From Gloeopeniophorella convolvens (Eukaryota > Basidiomycota > Agaricomycetes > Russulales): a stretch of 64,000 nucleotides of DNA. Both the position numbers and the translations under genes were made by a program. The notes beneath the pieces are model-generated. The model was not told the origin of the DNA. It made no database searches and was given only the letters and a program-made list of their open reading frames with translations. Within the stretch, counting starts at the first letter, position 1; the number at the start of each line of letters is the position of its first letter. Location: assembly GCA_022496205.1 (NCBI GenBank), contig WTXD01000052.1, positions 124,001 through 188,000 on the forward strand, read 5' to 3'. This document shows positions 21,874 through 33,315 of this stretch, piece after piece.

Positions 21874-23976
21874 ATGTCTATCACGCTCACGACAATTGAC
21901 CTCCTCATCCTCGCTCTTGGCCTTTGTGCTCTGAACTGGGCTTTGAAGAAAAAGAAGACGTCCCTTCCTCTACCGCCAGGACCGAAACCACGGCCGCTCA
22001 TCGGGAACTTGCTCGACCTTCCTAAGACCGATTTCGCGAAGACATACACGGAATGGGGTCACAAATACGGTGCGCGATGCATTATACCTCCCCTTTCCTC
22101 TCATACTAATCAACGTCAGGTCCAATCGCCTACGCCGATGCTGCTGGACAGCCAATCATCATCATCAACGACGCCGAGATCGCCAATGAGCTACTCGACA
22201 AGAAGAGTGCGGTGACTTCAGACCGACCCGTGTTCGAGATGGCCGGCGAACTTGCCGGCTTCAAAAGATGGGCGGGCGCTCAAGGCTACGGCCCACGCCT
22301 CAGGGAGTCACGGAAATATATGCATCGCGCGATCGGCACACGAGACTCCCTCGAGAAGTTTAGCACTCTGTTCGAAAACGAAACACATAAATTTTTGAGG
22401 GCGACACTTCGCGACCCAGACAATGTTCAGCAGCATATTCGCCAGTGCGTATACGATGCCATCGTTCTCTCGCGTCTTTGGGGGCTATGGTGCTGAACAG
22501 TACGCAGCTCCGCAGGCTCAATGATTATGTTCGTTACGTATGGGTATGAACCGAAAGAAAAGGACGACCCCATCATCAACATCGCAGAATCCACCTTGGA
22601 GAGTTTCTCGCTCCTCGTCGAACCGGGAGCCTACATGGTCGATTTCATTCCGCTCCGTCAGTTAATTTGGTCTCGCTTCCCGATGCGCCTCTGACGTGAT
22701 GTTCAGTGAAATACCTGCCGGCATGGTTCCCAGGAGCGGGCTTCCATCAAACCGCTCTCAATGTGAAGAAGGACGTCCACGCGTTGGCTGACATTCCATT
22801 CCAGTATACGATGCGCGAGATGGTATTTCCGACTCCTATCGATCGTGGGCGGTGCTCACATACCTTGATAGGGTAAGGGAGTGGCACCTCCGTCATTTGT
22901 CACGAATAATATGCAAGGCGCCACCATGACGGAAACTGACATCGAGAATTTAAAGTGGTCTGCGACATCTTTGTTTGCTGGTATGTGCCCTGCCAACCTC
23001 TCTGTCCATCAGTACTCAGACTCTGAAATGCAGGTGGTGCGGACACCGTACGTGCGAGATTCGGGACAACGATGAAGCCCACTCACCCAGCTCTCCCACA
23101 GACTGTCTCGGCGCTGTATACGTTCTACCTCGCTATGACGCTGTTCCCCGATGCGCAGCGCAAGGCACAAGAAGAGATTGACCGCGTCATCGGCGCCGAC
23201 AGGTTGCCGACCCTTGCCGACCGAGACAATCTCCCTTACGTCAACGCGCTTCATAGCGAGATTTACCGGTGGCGGCCTGTCGCTCCGACCGGTGTGTCCC
23301 AACGAGAGCGTCAGCTACCACCGAGCTGAACGCAGTCACAGGACTCCCCCATCGGGCGATGGAGGCGGACACCTATCGAGGATACTACATCCCCAAGGGC
23401 TCGATCATCATCGCGAACATATGGTGATCCTTGTCTAGCTCGATTCCTTGGCAGAGCTGACGATGTATAGGCAAATGCTCCATGACCCTTCTGTCTACTC
23501 CAACCCGGAACTCTTTACTCCAGAGCGTTTCCTCGCAACAGAGGGCAAGCCCGCCGAGCTGGATCCGCGCGAATGTGCCTTTGGTTTCGGACGGCGGTAA
23601 GTGTCTAGATTACATCCGCGAGCACTATTCTCACATCTCCTTGGATATGAAGGATTTGTCCCGGTAAGTTGGTGACAGTGCATCTTGGCTGCGCGTTGCT
23701 CACCATCCGACGCCGCGTCCGCAGGGTCTCAGTTCGCAGATGCCACGGTATGGCTCTCGATTGCCATGGCGCTGTCCGCGTTCCGCATCTCGAAAGTTGT
23801 CGAAAATGGCGTTGAGGTGACACCTAGCGGTGAATACACCAAGGCGATTATCAGGTAGATCCGACGGCTCCCCCTCCGGATATCACTAACCGCTGTGCCA
23901 CAGCCACCCCGAAAAATTCAAGTGCAGCATTAAACCGCGATCGGCGCAGGCGGAAGCACTCGTTTTTCAATCGTAA
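21874..23976 (+). CDS. Cytochrome P450 monooxygenase, tandem copy 1 (506 aa)
   Basis: Twelve exons: 21874-22069, 22120-22444, 22508-22656, 22707-22822, 22872-22980, 23034-23047, 23102-23291, 23342-23423, 23471-23596, 23653-23663, 23725-23854, 23904-23976. The product has an N-terminal membrane anchor (residues 6-25), a KKKK stop-transfer segment and the hinge LPLPPGPKPRPLIGNL. The I-helix motif AGGADT is split so that a 14-nt exon encodes GGADT (299-303). ExxR is EIYR (356-359). The heme loop FGFGRRICPG includes Cys438, encoded by an 11-nt exon. Similar basidiomycete P450s are often labelled O-methylsterigmatocystin oxidoreductase-like; substrate unknown. It acts in the ER with a cytochrome P450 reductase. 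Exon lengths agree with copies 3 and 4, which validates the splicing. Confidence 0.92.
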
Positions 23977-24061
23977 ATGTGACCCCTAGATCGATTTGAG
24001 TGATTTTTTCGAATGCTGGACCAGAGAAGGCGCGGGCGCTGACAGGCCTTTCGGACGGACA

Positions 24062-24083
24062 AGTAGAGTAGAGTAGAGTAAAG
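24062..24083 (+). repeat. AGTAG pentanucleotide microsatellite
   Basis: About four tandem copies of AGTAG lie just downstream of P450-1, in the gap before the P450 relic. Confidence 0.8.
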
Positions 24084-24518
24084 TCATAATGGACGACTAC
24101 GAATAGCTACGGATGGTCGATTACGACGTGACATGGAGTTTAGACCATTGCTCAGGAGCGGCTGTGCGGGTGCTGGTGATCGTGTTGTACTATTGCAAAA
24201 ATACGTTTGAACATCGCAGTCACTGCGCGGACGAATGTCCGTCTTTGTTTGGGCCACAGCAATCGAGTATGTACAGGTCTGTACCTGTCTGTACTTGGTA
24301 CCAGTTGGTGCCTTGTCGACCTGTATATATGAACTCCGATATGCCCCTGGGGGTGCTTCCTGGCGCTTCAGAGCCACTAGTCAGGGCTGATAGATCTGGG
24401 CCAGGGCAGTGCCAGGGCCCGATCGGCATGCCGAGGACGGTCAAGTCTGGCCATGGTCAAGTCAGGTCGATCGAGACAGATGGGTCGCCGAGGGTTCCAC
24501 GTTTTCGTCCGTCCGAGA

Positions 24519-25991
24519 CAAAGATGACCTCATTATCAGGCTTGCTGAGCAAATAATGACAAACTTCTCACTGTACAGCGGGACTGGCGCTTTCCCAGTT
24601 GACTTTATGCCATGGCGTCAGTCTTACATTTTCCGTCACAGTGGTTCCTTGCTTTACCTGTGACGGATCCATACAATCAAATATGTCCCGGAGTGGTTCC
24701 CCGGCGCGTCCTTCAAGAGAGTGGCCGCAAAGGCGACTGCTGCTGCGCATGACATGACGCAAAAATCGTTCGCCTTCAATCACGCAGCAAGAAATGGTAT
24801 TGTCCTGATCCCAACCCACCGACTTCCTTCTGATGGTTTGGTATCACCTACCAGGGCAAAAGGAACAGCGATGCATTCAATGAATTCCGAGAACATGGCT
24901 GATGCCGGTTTGACCGAGCAAGACAAGCACAAATTGAAATGGGCTGATAGCTCTCTTTATTTGGTGGTGGGTCCCTACAGGTCTACGCGATCCTATGCTA
25001 TCCTCATATACCCCCGCAGGTGGATCTGACGCTGTGCGCACTGCACGTCATCGACGAGGCTTGGAACCAACTGCTGACTACGGGCGCCGATAGACGGTCT
25101 CTGTGCTATCAACGTTCTTCCTCACTATGACGCTTTTCCCTGACGTTCAGCGTACATAAAGCCCAAGCAGAAATCGATCACGTCATCGGGAATGATAGGT
25201 TCCCCACTCTCGCTGACCGCGACAGTCTTCCTTATGCCACGGCAATCCAAACCGAGATTCATCGGTGGCGGCCAGTTGGACCAATAGGTGCCTGGCCAAT
25301 GATCCTTCAATATGACGCAGCATGCTGAGGAGGCTCTCGCTTTGCAGGAGTCCCGCATAAAGTGCACATTGCTGATACTTACAGGGGCTACCACATACCG
25401 AAAATTTCTATCGTTATTTCCGATCTCTGGTACGCTTCACGTCCATCATATAGCAACTACGTAATAATCAGAGAACAGGCAGATGCTTCACGACCTTGAA
25501 GTATATTCTCATCCTGAGCTATTTCTCCCGGAACGCTTCCTGGAGGTGGACGGCAAACCGGCGAAGCAGAATCCACGGGCATGCGTCTTTAGGTTCGGAC
25601 GTCGGTAAGTACATCGCGAGTGTGCAATCCCTCAAACTTGCGCTGATTAGCCTTGTGCCCCACAGTGTTTGCCCAGGTATGCCTGACGAAATGATATCTA
25701 GCGTCAGACCTTGATTAGTCAAAGGTCTTCCATTCGCGGATGCCACGGTGTGGCTTGCGATTGCATCGTCTTTATCCGTCTTCCACATATCGGAGGTAGT
25801 TGAGCGAGGCGTCGAAATCACACCTAGCACCAATTACGTCGAGAGTACCATCACGTACGTCGCCACTTCCACTCCATCAACCCCTTGGTTACGCACTAAC
25901 CCTCCTGGTAGATACAAGTTTTCCTGAGGACATCAGATGTAGCATCAAGGCGCGGTCGCCTCAAGCGGAGGCGCTTATTCTACAGTCATAG
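24519..25991 (+). pseudogene. Cytochrome P450, tandem copy 2, decayed
   Basis: Homology to the neighbouring P450s begins inside exon 3 (KDDLIIRLAEQ) and runs to the C-terminal ARSPQAEALILQS. The membrane anchor, hinge and all of exons 1-2 are missing. The acceptor before exon 4 (KYVPEWFPGASF) reads AA instead of AG near 24680. The I-helix motif is GGSDA instead of GGTDT. In exon 7 (TFFLTMTLFPDVQR) an insertion after the Arg codon near 25153 creates TAA and shifts the frame, although downstream residues (KAQAEIDHVIGNDRFPTLADRD) remain readable. ExxR (EIHR) and the heme exon (VCPG) survive, with FRFGRR replacing FGFGRR. These lesions together mark a pseudogene rather than a gene model error. 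Confidence 0.88.
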
Positions 25992-26951
25992 TAGATATCG
26001 TTTCGGTAATTGATCTCCCCCGGTAATATTCTGTAAGTAAGACTACTTTCTAAAGCTATTCTTAACTGGCATTGTTTGATCGATCCCATGCGTAAAGTGC
26101 ATGGATGCATAACAACCAGTTATGTTGGTCTGGACGCATAAGTGTATCATGGCTTGTCAAGGCGCGCGAGATTGCAGGGTCAAACTCAGGATACAGAGTC
26201 AAAGTCACTGATCTCCAGCTAAGGACAAAAGGGCAACCCTGCCTCCGAACATCCCCGTAAACTCGCGGATCAGAAATCACCTGGCACCCATACGAATGCC
26301 CAATATGTCGTGGTCTGTCACCCTGAGGACTTCGGATGTAATATTCATTCTCAACTCTTGAGATTCTCACGCCGTTGGGGCTATCAATGTAGCGCGTGTG
26401 GCTTTCACGCCGTGCGCACAGTTGAACGTCGACAACGCGGCACCTGACGCGGACGAATTAAGATGGCTGCGCTGGAACGGTGTCGTCCTTGAAAGGCGAG
26501 ATGCACACACAAGTCATAATCTTTCAACATGATTTATACGGCCGTGCCTTCTTAGAGGCTCCTTCTGAATTGTTCTCGGAGTTGGTGCCAATGGGAAGAG
26601 GAAGACGCTCGTCTCGTGCACAGGAAAGAGCTTGTGTTAAGTCAGGCTCCATTACTGCAAGGATAAAGCTCAAGCTCGAGGGAATGGCCCCTGTGAGCAT
26701 CACTGGATGCGGTGCGAGATAACGCCGAAGCTGCAGTGGTATTCAAGGTGGAAGTCGGGGTCCAGAGTTCAGCGAAGTAAAGTCCAAGGAGCGAGCGAAA
26801 TGCCTGAGCCACTAGCGTTGAACGTGACGTTAACGGCTCTTGCCGGGACCTCCCAACCGTCCCGTGAGGTCCCGTGTCCCAGGCCGAGGCGCCTAGCTGC
26901 ACTGGGCTGGGCTTCTTTTTCCCAGCTCGCGAGTCACCACTGTTTCAATAT

Positions 26952-26991
26952 CATCATGACCCGAACAAGTGCACTTGTTCGGGTCATGATG
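26952..26991. repeat. 40-bp perfect palindrome
   Basis: The two 20-base arms (CATCATGACCCGAACAAGTG and its exact reverse complement) meet with no spacer. The symmetry breaks at both flanking bases. It lies about 330 bp upstream of the P450-3 start. It may be a cruciform-forming or protein-binding site, or a remnant of an inverted duplication. Confidence 0.95.
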
Positions 26992-27284
26992 CTTTATGTA
27001 CCTCAAAACCTCTCTGCTCGTGGCACGACCCTCGATAACACCGCATAGAAAGGATACGTTGGACTCTACTTTCGTGGTCGGTCGTCTCAAGTGACGTCAA
27101 GTCCTCCCACCTGCCCAACGGAGTCGTCGTCTGAAGGACGTTCGTGGTTCTTTTGGCGCCTTCCTTCCATATCGTTTAGCCATGTGACAACACTGTCTCT
27201 TGGTTGGCTGTGCTTGCCCCCGCAAGCGATAGAAGTCACGGATCGGATTGGCACACCGGGTCCGGGCGCAGGGGCGTGCGCAGC

Positions 27285-27290
27285 TTATAT
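27285..27290 (+). promoter_or_regulatory. TATA-like box of P450-3
   Basis: TTATAT lies about 30 bp upstream of the start codon at 27318, so the 5' UTR would be short, or initiation is elsewhere. Confidence 0.35.
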
Positions 27291-27317
27291 CAATCCGTCC
27301 TTGGGTCTTCGTGATGC

Positions 27318-29430
27318 ATGGCTACACTTCTGTCCCTAGTCGACGCTATCGTGGTCCTGCTTGCGATTGCTCTTGCCCGTTTCCTGCGAAAGAAGAGAAC
27401 CCCCCTTCCGCTGCCTCCAGGACCGAAAGGGTGGCCGCTAATTGGGAACCTACTCGATATACCGAGCAAGAATACTGCTCAGACCTACTCTGAATGGGGG
27501 AGATTGTATGGTACGCGCGAACGTTATATTTGTCTGCTTCCTCTCAACCATCTTAACTCACCAAGGCGGGATTGTCTATGCGAACGCTGCCGGACAGCCT
27601 CTTATTATCATCAACGATGCCACCATAGCAAATGAGATGCTCGACAAGAAAAGCTCTATATATTCAGATCGACCTGTCTCACACATGGCCGGGGAGCTGG
27701 CTGGATTCAATGGCATGATAGGCTTCCGACCGAATAATCGAACCTTCAAGCAGATGCGTAAATTCATGCACCAGGCTATCGGCACCCGCGGCGCGCTCAG
27801 TAAATATCACGATCTTTTCGAGTCGGAAGCCCGCAAGTTTCTCCAGGCGACGCTCCATGATCCGGAAGATGTCCATGAAATCATCCAGCAGTAAGTGCCT
27901 CTTCGCGAAAGCTCTCGAGGGTATGCTGAATCTGCTTAGCACTGTAGGCGCAATCATTATCTTGACTACATACGGCTATCAAGTTGCCAAACAAGGTGAC
28001 CCAATCGTTCACCTTGGGGAGACGGTGATGCAGTACCTCTCTCAGATGACCGAACCCGGTGCATATCTGGTCGACTTCATTCCAGCGTGCAAGTCACACG
28101 TACTTCATAATTGGGGGTCACACTGACTGTTCCGTGGGCAGTGAAATACGTGCCCACCTGGTTCCCTGGAGCTGGCTTCAGGAAGGCTGCCTCCAACGCG
28201 AAGGATTATATAACGCGCTTTGCAGACGTCCCTTTCCAATTCACGCTCCGGGAGATGGTACTCTTTGTCTCAATCATGTTGACGCTCCTGATACTAATTA
28301 TCTATCCCTCAGGCCAAAGGGACTGCACGTCCTTCGTTCATTTCCGACAACATGAGAGAGGGCACCCTCACCGCTGAAGAGGTTGACACCCTGAAGTGGA
28401 GCGCTGGGAGTCTACTTGGCGGTACGTGTACATGTCTCATATATCCGTTGGCTTGCCCATACCATCGATTTAGGTGGCACGGACACGGTACGTCCACTCT
28501 GCGACAGCCCCAAGTACCTCATTGACGGTGTATCGACTAGAGCGTCTCTGTACTGCTCAGCTTCTTCCTCACGATGACCTTGTTTCCCGAGGTGCGACGC
28601 AAGGGGCAAGAAGAGATCGATCGCGTGGTTGGCGGAGACCGGCTCCCTACTCTCGCCGACCGCGAACGCTTGCCATACGTCAGCGCCATCTTCAGCGAGA
28701 TCCTGCGCTGGGCCACTACTTCGCCTCCAGGTGATGCTTGCTCTACTCCATGGAAGCATCACTCAATTTCCTGCGCAGGATTCCCTCACAGGACGTTAGT
28801 GTCAGATACGTATCGAGGCTACTTCATCCCGAAGGACTCTATCGTCGTCACGAACATATGGTACGCAACGGGAAAATGCCGCTCATATTCCTTGTGCTGA
28901 AGCCGACATGCCCAGGCAAATGCTTCACGATCCTAGCACCTACGTCAATCCTGAGCAATTCTCTCCAGAGAGGTTTTTGGAAACCGAGAGACGGTCTGCA
29001 GAACCAGACCCTCGAGAATGTGCTTTCGGTTTTGGGCGGCGGTAGGTTCCTTGTAAGCGGATGGAGAAGCCTTGAACTCACACAATATACGAATAGCGTC
29101 TGTCCTGGTATGTTAGCTTCACGTTTTGACCGTGGACATGCGCGGCTAACTACCGCCGAAATACCGCAGGCAACCAGTTTGCGGACACAATTCTCTGGCT
29201 GACAATCGCGATGTCCCTATCTGTGCTTTGTATATCTAAAGTCGTGGAGGACGGCGTAGAGATCACACCTGAAGCACGGTTTTCGGATGGAATTGTCAGG
29301 TACAGTATTTCCATCATCACAATTGAGGAGGACGCTGATTGTTTGAGCGTGCAGTCACCCCGATAAGTTTCGTTGCGATATCAAGCCGCGGTCGGCGCGC
29401 GCCGAAGCATTGATCCTCCAGTCTCCGTAG
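27318..29430 (+). CDS. Cytochrome P450 monooxygenase, tandem copy 3 (506 aa)
   Basis: Exons: 27318-27510, 27566-27890, 27940-28088, 28142-28257, 28313-28421, 28474-28487, 28541-28730, 28779-28860, 28916-29041, 29097-29107, 29170-29299, 29355-29430. All ten internal exons have exactly the same length as in copy 1. N-terminal anchor (residues 4-20), hinge LPLPPGPKGWPLIGNL, GGTDT in the 14-nt exon (298-302), ExxR as EILR, heme loop FGFGRRVCPG with Cys437 in the 11-nt exon, C-terminus AEALILQSP. Intron 3 has a GC donor with the canonical GCAAGT context (28089), required to keep FIPALKYVPTWFPGAGF in frame. ER-anchored monooxygenase; substrate unknown. Confidence 0.92.
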
Positions 29431-29699
29431 TACCCAGCTTGCTATGCGATTACCTTCCCCATGTAAGATAGCAATGTTCTGACGCGAGTACGGTTACGGA
29501 TTGTTTACGTCGCGAGCAACCGGTCACTTTGTAGCATGCGGTGCGTCAGTTGCTTTTGGACTCGTGAAAAGAGCACGCAGGAGAGATCGTTTATCACGAG
29601 CGAGTTTTATTATAAAATTAGGCTCGGGCTGTGCTATGGCATCAAATTTGATGTACGTTGTGGACGACGGAACGCGACACTGCCGCGTTGGACGAGTCA

Positions 29700-30398
29700 G
29701 CGTACTACGCCGGATCAGGAAGTGGACACAAATGTTCACTTCCTGGTCGTCTTGGGTTTTTCCTCAATAAAATCTCTTGAAACTTTGCGTATGTTTTCCT
29801 TGATGTGTTTTCTATGTAACTATCAAGTTCTATATTTATTTGTTGAGATCTGAGCGTGCCAGAGCAAAGCCGAAGTCGAGAGAAAAGTGCCCGCAAGGAG
29901 TGCGCGCTTGTCACGGATTGTCACACTTGCCGGATCATAGATCCGATCTTATCATGAGCCAGAACCCACTGATGCACATTCGCGAACGCGTCGTTCACGC
30001 GCTCCGACGGCGGAGCTTTAATCTCCTCTGTCACGCTTAGAGCCCCTCCAGAGGGAAAGCCCTCGCAGATGGTGTTCTACCCATGTGAATGATACAAAAC
30101 TTGGGGGTATAGTAGATATGTATAAGTGTGTTGTGGACACCAAGTTTCATGGCATATAAGCTTCCCCTGTTCCTGGAGGATTGGCAGCTGTCCACATCAG
30201 TGTCCCAGAAGTACCGATTTCTCTAGCATCATCCGGCAGCTCAATCGGCTTCAAACTTCGCAAGCATGTAGAATGGATCTATTTATTCATTGTATAAAAA
30301 TATAAACGAATTCTATGCAGCCATTGCTGCGTGCGGAGTCGATCTTTCCAAAATGTTCACTTCCTGGTCCTGTCCACTTCCTGATCCGGCGTAGTACT
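29700..30398. mobile_element. MITE-like non-autonomous DNA transposon, 699 bp
   Basis: The ends are identical 27-bp inverted repeats (29702-29728 and 30371-30397, starting GTACTACGCCGGATCAGG). The element is flanked by the 5-bp direct repeat AGTCA (29695-29699 and 30399-30403), a plausible target-site duplication. A 19-bp direct repeat (AAATGTTCACTTCCTGGTC) lies just inside each end, at 29730-29748 and 30351-30369; in the left end its TTCACTTCCTG can pair with the CAGGAAGTGGA of the repeat. No transposase frame is present. It sits between P450-3 and P450-4. Confidence 0.75.
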
Positions 30399-31189
30399 AG
30401 TCAACGGATCGAACTGGCTTAGTAATCGATTGCTCATGCATGCAACCTGCAAACCCGCACCATTCCGGGCCACTAACACGGATCCGCAGGCGATCAGTAC
30501 TTACCTTGACCATTCTGCTGGCTTCAGGCACTGCCTGACACTGCTCGGGCTTCTGCGCTCAGATCTCCATCATCCCAGTGGTCCGACGATCACCACGTAC
30601 AAGTGAGCCCCAAAAGTAATTGCGGCGCCATAATCTTCTGAAGTATTGGCCTTCACCCTCGCCAGAGTATATCGATGCTTACTACTCTGCAGCAAACAAA
30701 CTAGCTCAACGGTATATTAACATCTGTGGTCTATCCGCAGCTCTGAGTACCCTGTCCCGGCGAGCGATACATGCGCACTAGTATTTGTTGGAATCATGAT
30801 CGTCGGACAGAGATAAGATAAGGATATCGGACATAGATCAGTCGTAGCGTACACTCTTTTGTTCCTTACCGTTATGACACACGACTGTGTAGACAAACGG
30901 AACCATCCCTCCTTACCTCGACGGGCGACGCCATCCGGTCTTGAGTCACGGAAATATTCACAGTATTAACTTTTGGGCTTTTTCCTATGCTTCAGGTACA
31001 AGGGATTTGAACTTCGAACTTCGAAGCAGGCGGGCAAGTTCGGCTTCGGTGACCATGGGAACTTCACGCAAGGTAAGTATGCCGACTCTCCATTAGGCCT
31101 CTTGGGCTTGTACAGCCACTAAGACCATACATAATAGGTGCTGCTATAAATACTCTGTTTGTGTCTGCGCAATCCGCTCACCCTAAGAA
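30399..31189. other. Intergenic upstream of P450-4
   Basis: No gene recognised. Promoter of P450-4 at its right end. Confidence 0.35.
31145..31152 (+). promoter_or_regulatory. TATA box of P450-4
   Basis: TATAAATA lies about 40 bp upstream of the start codon at 31190, close for a fungal TATA box but an excellent consensus match. Confidence 0.55.
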
Positions 31190-33315
31190 ATGGCGCTATC
31201 ACTCTCCCTGGCAGCTTGCATTGCCTTCGTACTCGGTTTTGTTCTTTGGCGCAGGTCTAGCAAATTCGCATCCCTCCCACTGCCTCCTGGTCCTAAAGGC
31301 TGGCCTTTGATTGGGAACTTGTTGGAAATGCCACAGGAGGACCTTGCGCGCGTTTACTCAAAATGGTCGCAGATATACGGTACGCCTCGCTCTGCGCTGC
31401 CCCGTGAGTGCTGCTAATTCGTTTCATCCTCCCCCCTTCCTGGACACCTTAGGTGACATTGTCTACGTCAATGCAGCAGGCCAGCCAGTTATAGTACTGG
31501 GCGATCTGAAAATCGCAAATGAACTGTTAGAAAAGAGGAGCGCGATCTACTCGGACCGACCAGTATTGGAGATGGCCTACGAACTCTCCGGTTTTAAGGA
31601 AGCAGTCACATCTCAAAACAACAACCCACGGTTCAAGCAGATGCGCAAATATGCCCACCGAGCTATTGGCACGCGTGCTGAGCTTGAGAAATATAATAGC
31701 CTATTCGACTCCTGTATTCGTGAGTTCTTGGTGGCGCTCCATCGCAACCCAACGAACTTGCTGTGGACCGTACGCCAGTGCGTGTTACGGTTCATTGGGA
31801 CTCGACGCAACCTTATATCTGCCTAGTTCTGCGAGTGCGATCATCATACTAATCACATATGGATATCACGTCCGTGAGGACGAAGATCCAATCATACAGC
31901 TCGCGGAGGACACGATGCAAGATTTTGCACAAGTGACGAAGCCCGGAGCTTTCTTGGTGGACCTCGTCCCAGCCCGTGTGTGACCTCGTGACAGATCATG
32001 GCGCCAGACATACTCACCCCATGCTAGTCAAGTATGTACCGACATGGTTCCCTGGAGCAGGTTTTAAGAGGTTGGGGTTAGAAATCCAGGGTCGCGCCAC
32101 GAATATGGTTGAAACGCCATACCAGTTCACGAAGCGCGAGACGGTGACCCTCGATGCCGCCTCGCCAGCGCTCATGCTCACTCCCGTTTACAGGCCGAAG
32201 GGATTGCGCCACCATCCTTTGTTCATGATACCATCAAAGGAGAAACCCTCACCCCTGAGAAAGAGCACATTCTCAAGTGGGCTGCTGCCTCCTTATACAC
32301 CGGTGAGGTCAATTGCTCTCCTCCGCCAGTTTATTACGCTCACATGCTCAGGCGGAACGGACACGGTGCGCGCATTTTTCTCTTGACAATGAGCGACTGA
32401 CTTACTTTGATAGAAGACCGTTGCGGCGATATACAGTTTCTTCCTGACAATGACACTGTTCCCTGACGCCCAACGTAAAGCGCAAGAAGAGATCGACCGT
32501 GTTATCGGTGGCGACAGACTCATTACCATCGCCGATCGCAACAAGTTACCATATGTCAATGCATTGTATCTGGAAGTTCTCAGATGGGCAACCATCGCTC
32601 CAATTGGTGCGGATGGAAGGGAGTGACAAGGCGCCACCCTGATTCGTGATCAACTAGGTCTCCCACACAAAACTCAGACGTCGGATACGCACAGGGGCTA
32701 CTACATTCCCAAGGGCTCGGTCATCATCGCAAATATCTGGTGGGTCGCATACAGCTGTTTTATCACCATCTGCTCAGCATTGCCGATGCCGTGTAGGCAG
32801 ATGCTACATGACCCTTCAGTGTATGCTAAGCCTGAACTGTTTTTGCCCGAGCGATTCCTCGAAACCCCAGGGAAGCCGGCGGAGCAGGATCCTCGGATAT
32901 GCGCGTTTGGCTTCGGGCGGCGGTAAGCTCCTCTCGCGTGCGCGGCACTCATCCTGACTCATTACCCGCGCAGGGTTTGTCCTGGTATGCGAACATCGAG
33001 TCTGTGATACCGCAAGCACTGACACGCCCTACACCACAACAGGCAAACAATTTGCGGATATCAGCGTTTGGCTCTCTATGGCGGCAGCGCTATCTGTGTT
33101 CCGCATTTCAAAAGTGGTTGAGGGCGGTGTCGAGGTTGTACCCGATGTGAGATTCGAGGGAGATATCGTTAGGTAAGTGTGAGATGGCGCTGAGATGCTA
33201 GCCGTCGAGTGCTCACGGGTTGGGTGTCAACTCTGTCATCAGTCGTCCCGAGGAGTTCAGATGTGACATCAAGCCGCGATCAAAACAAGCGGAGGTTCTC
33301 CTTCTCCAGCAATAA
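31190..33315 (+). CDS. Cytochrome P450 monooxygenase, tandem copy 4 (505 aa)
   Basis: Exons: 31190-31379, 31453-31777, 31827-31975, 32028-32143, 32194-32302, 32352-32365, 32414-32606, 32658-32739, 32797-32922, 32974-32984, 33043-33172, 33243-33315. The layout equals copies 1 and 3 except for one extra codon in exon 7 and a shorter exon 1. N-terminal hydrophobic anchor, hinge LPLPPGPKGWPLIGNL, GGTDT (297-301) in the 14-nt exon, ExxR as EVLR, heme loop FGFGRRVCPG with Cys437 in the 11-nt exon, C-terminus VLLLQQ. All introns have GT donors here. It is the last member of the array; no transporter, regulator or backbone synthase gene is adjacent, so a secondary-metabolite cluster is not supported. 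Xenobiotic or wood-extractive oxidation is an inference. Confidence 0.92.

Larger units (their letters stand above)
25992..27317. other. Intergenic between the P450 relic and P450-3
   Basis: No gene seen. Contains the 40-bp palindrome at 26952-26991 and, near 26847-26874, a short inverted pair (GGGACCTC and GAGGTCCC). P450-3's promoter lies at the right end. Confidence 0.4.

Noticed and set aside
21874..33315. Secondary-metabolite gene cluster around the P450 array
   Set aside because: No terpene synthase, polyketide synthase, NRPS, transporter or pathway regulator was found next to it; tandem duplication alone explains the array.
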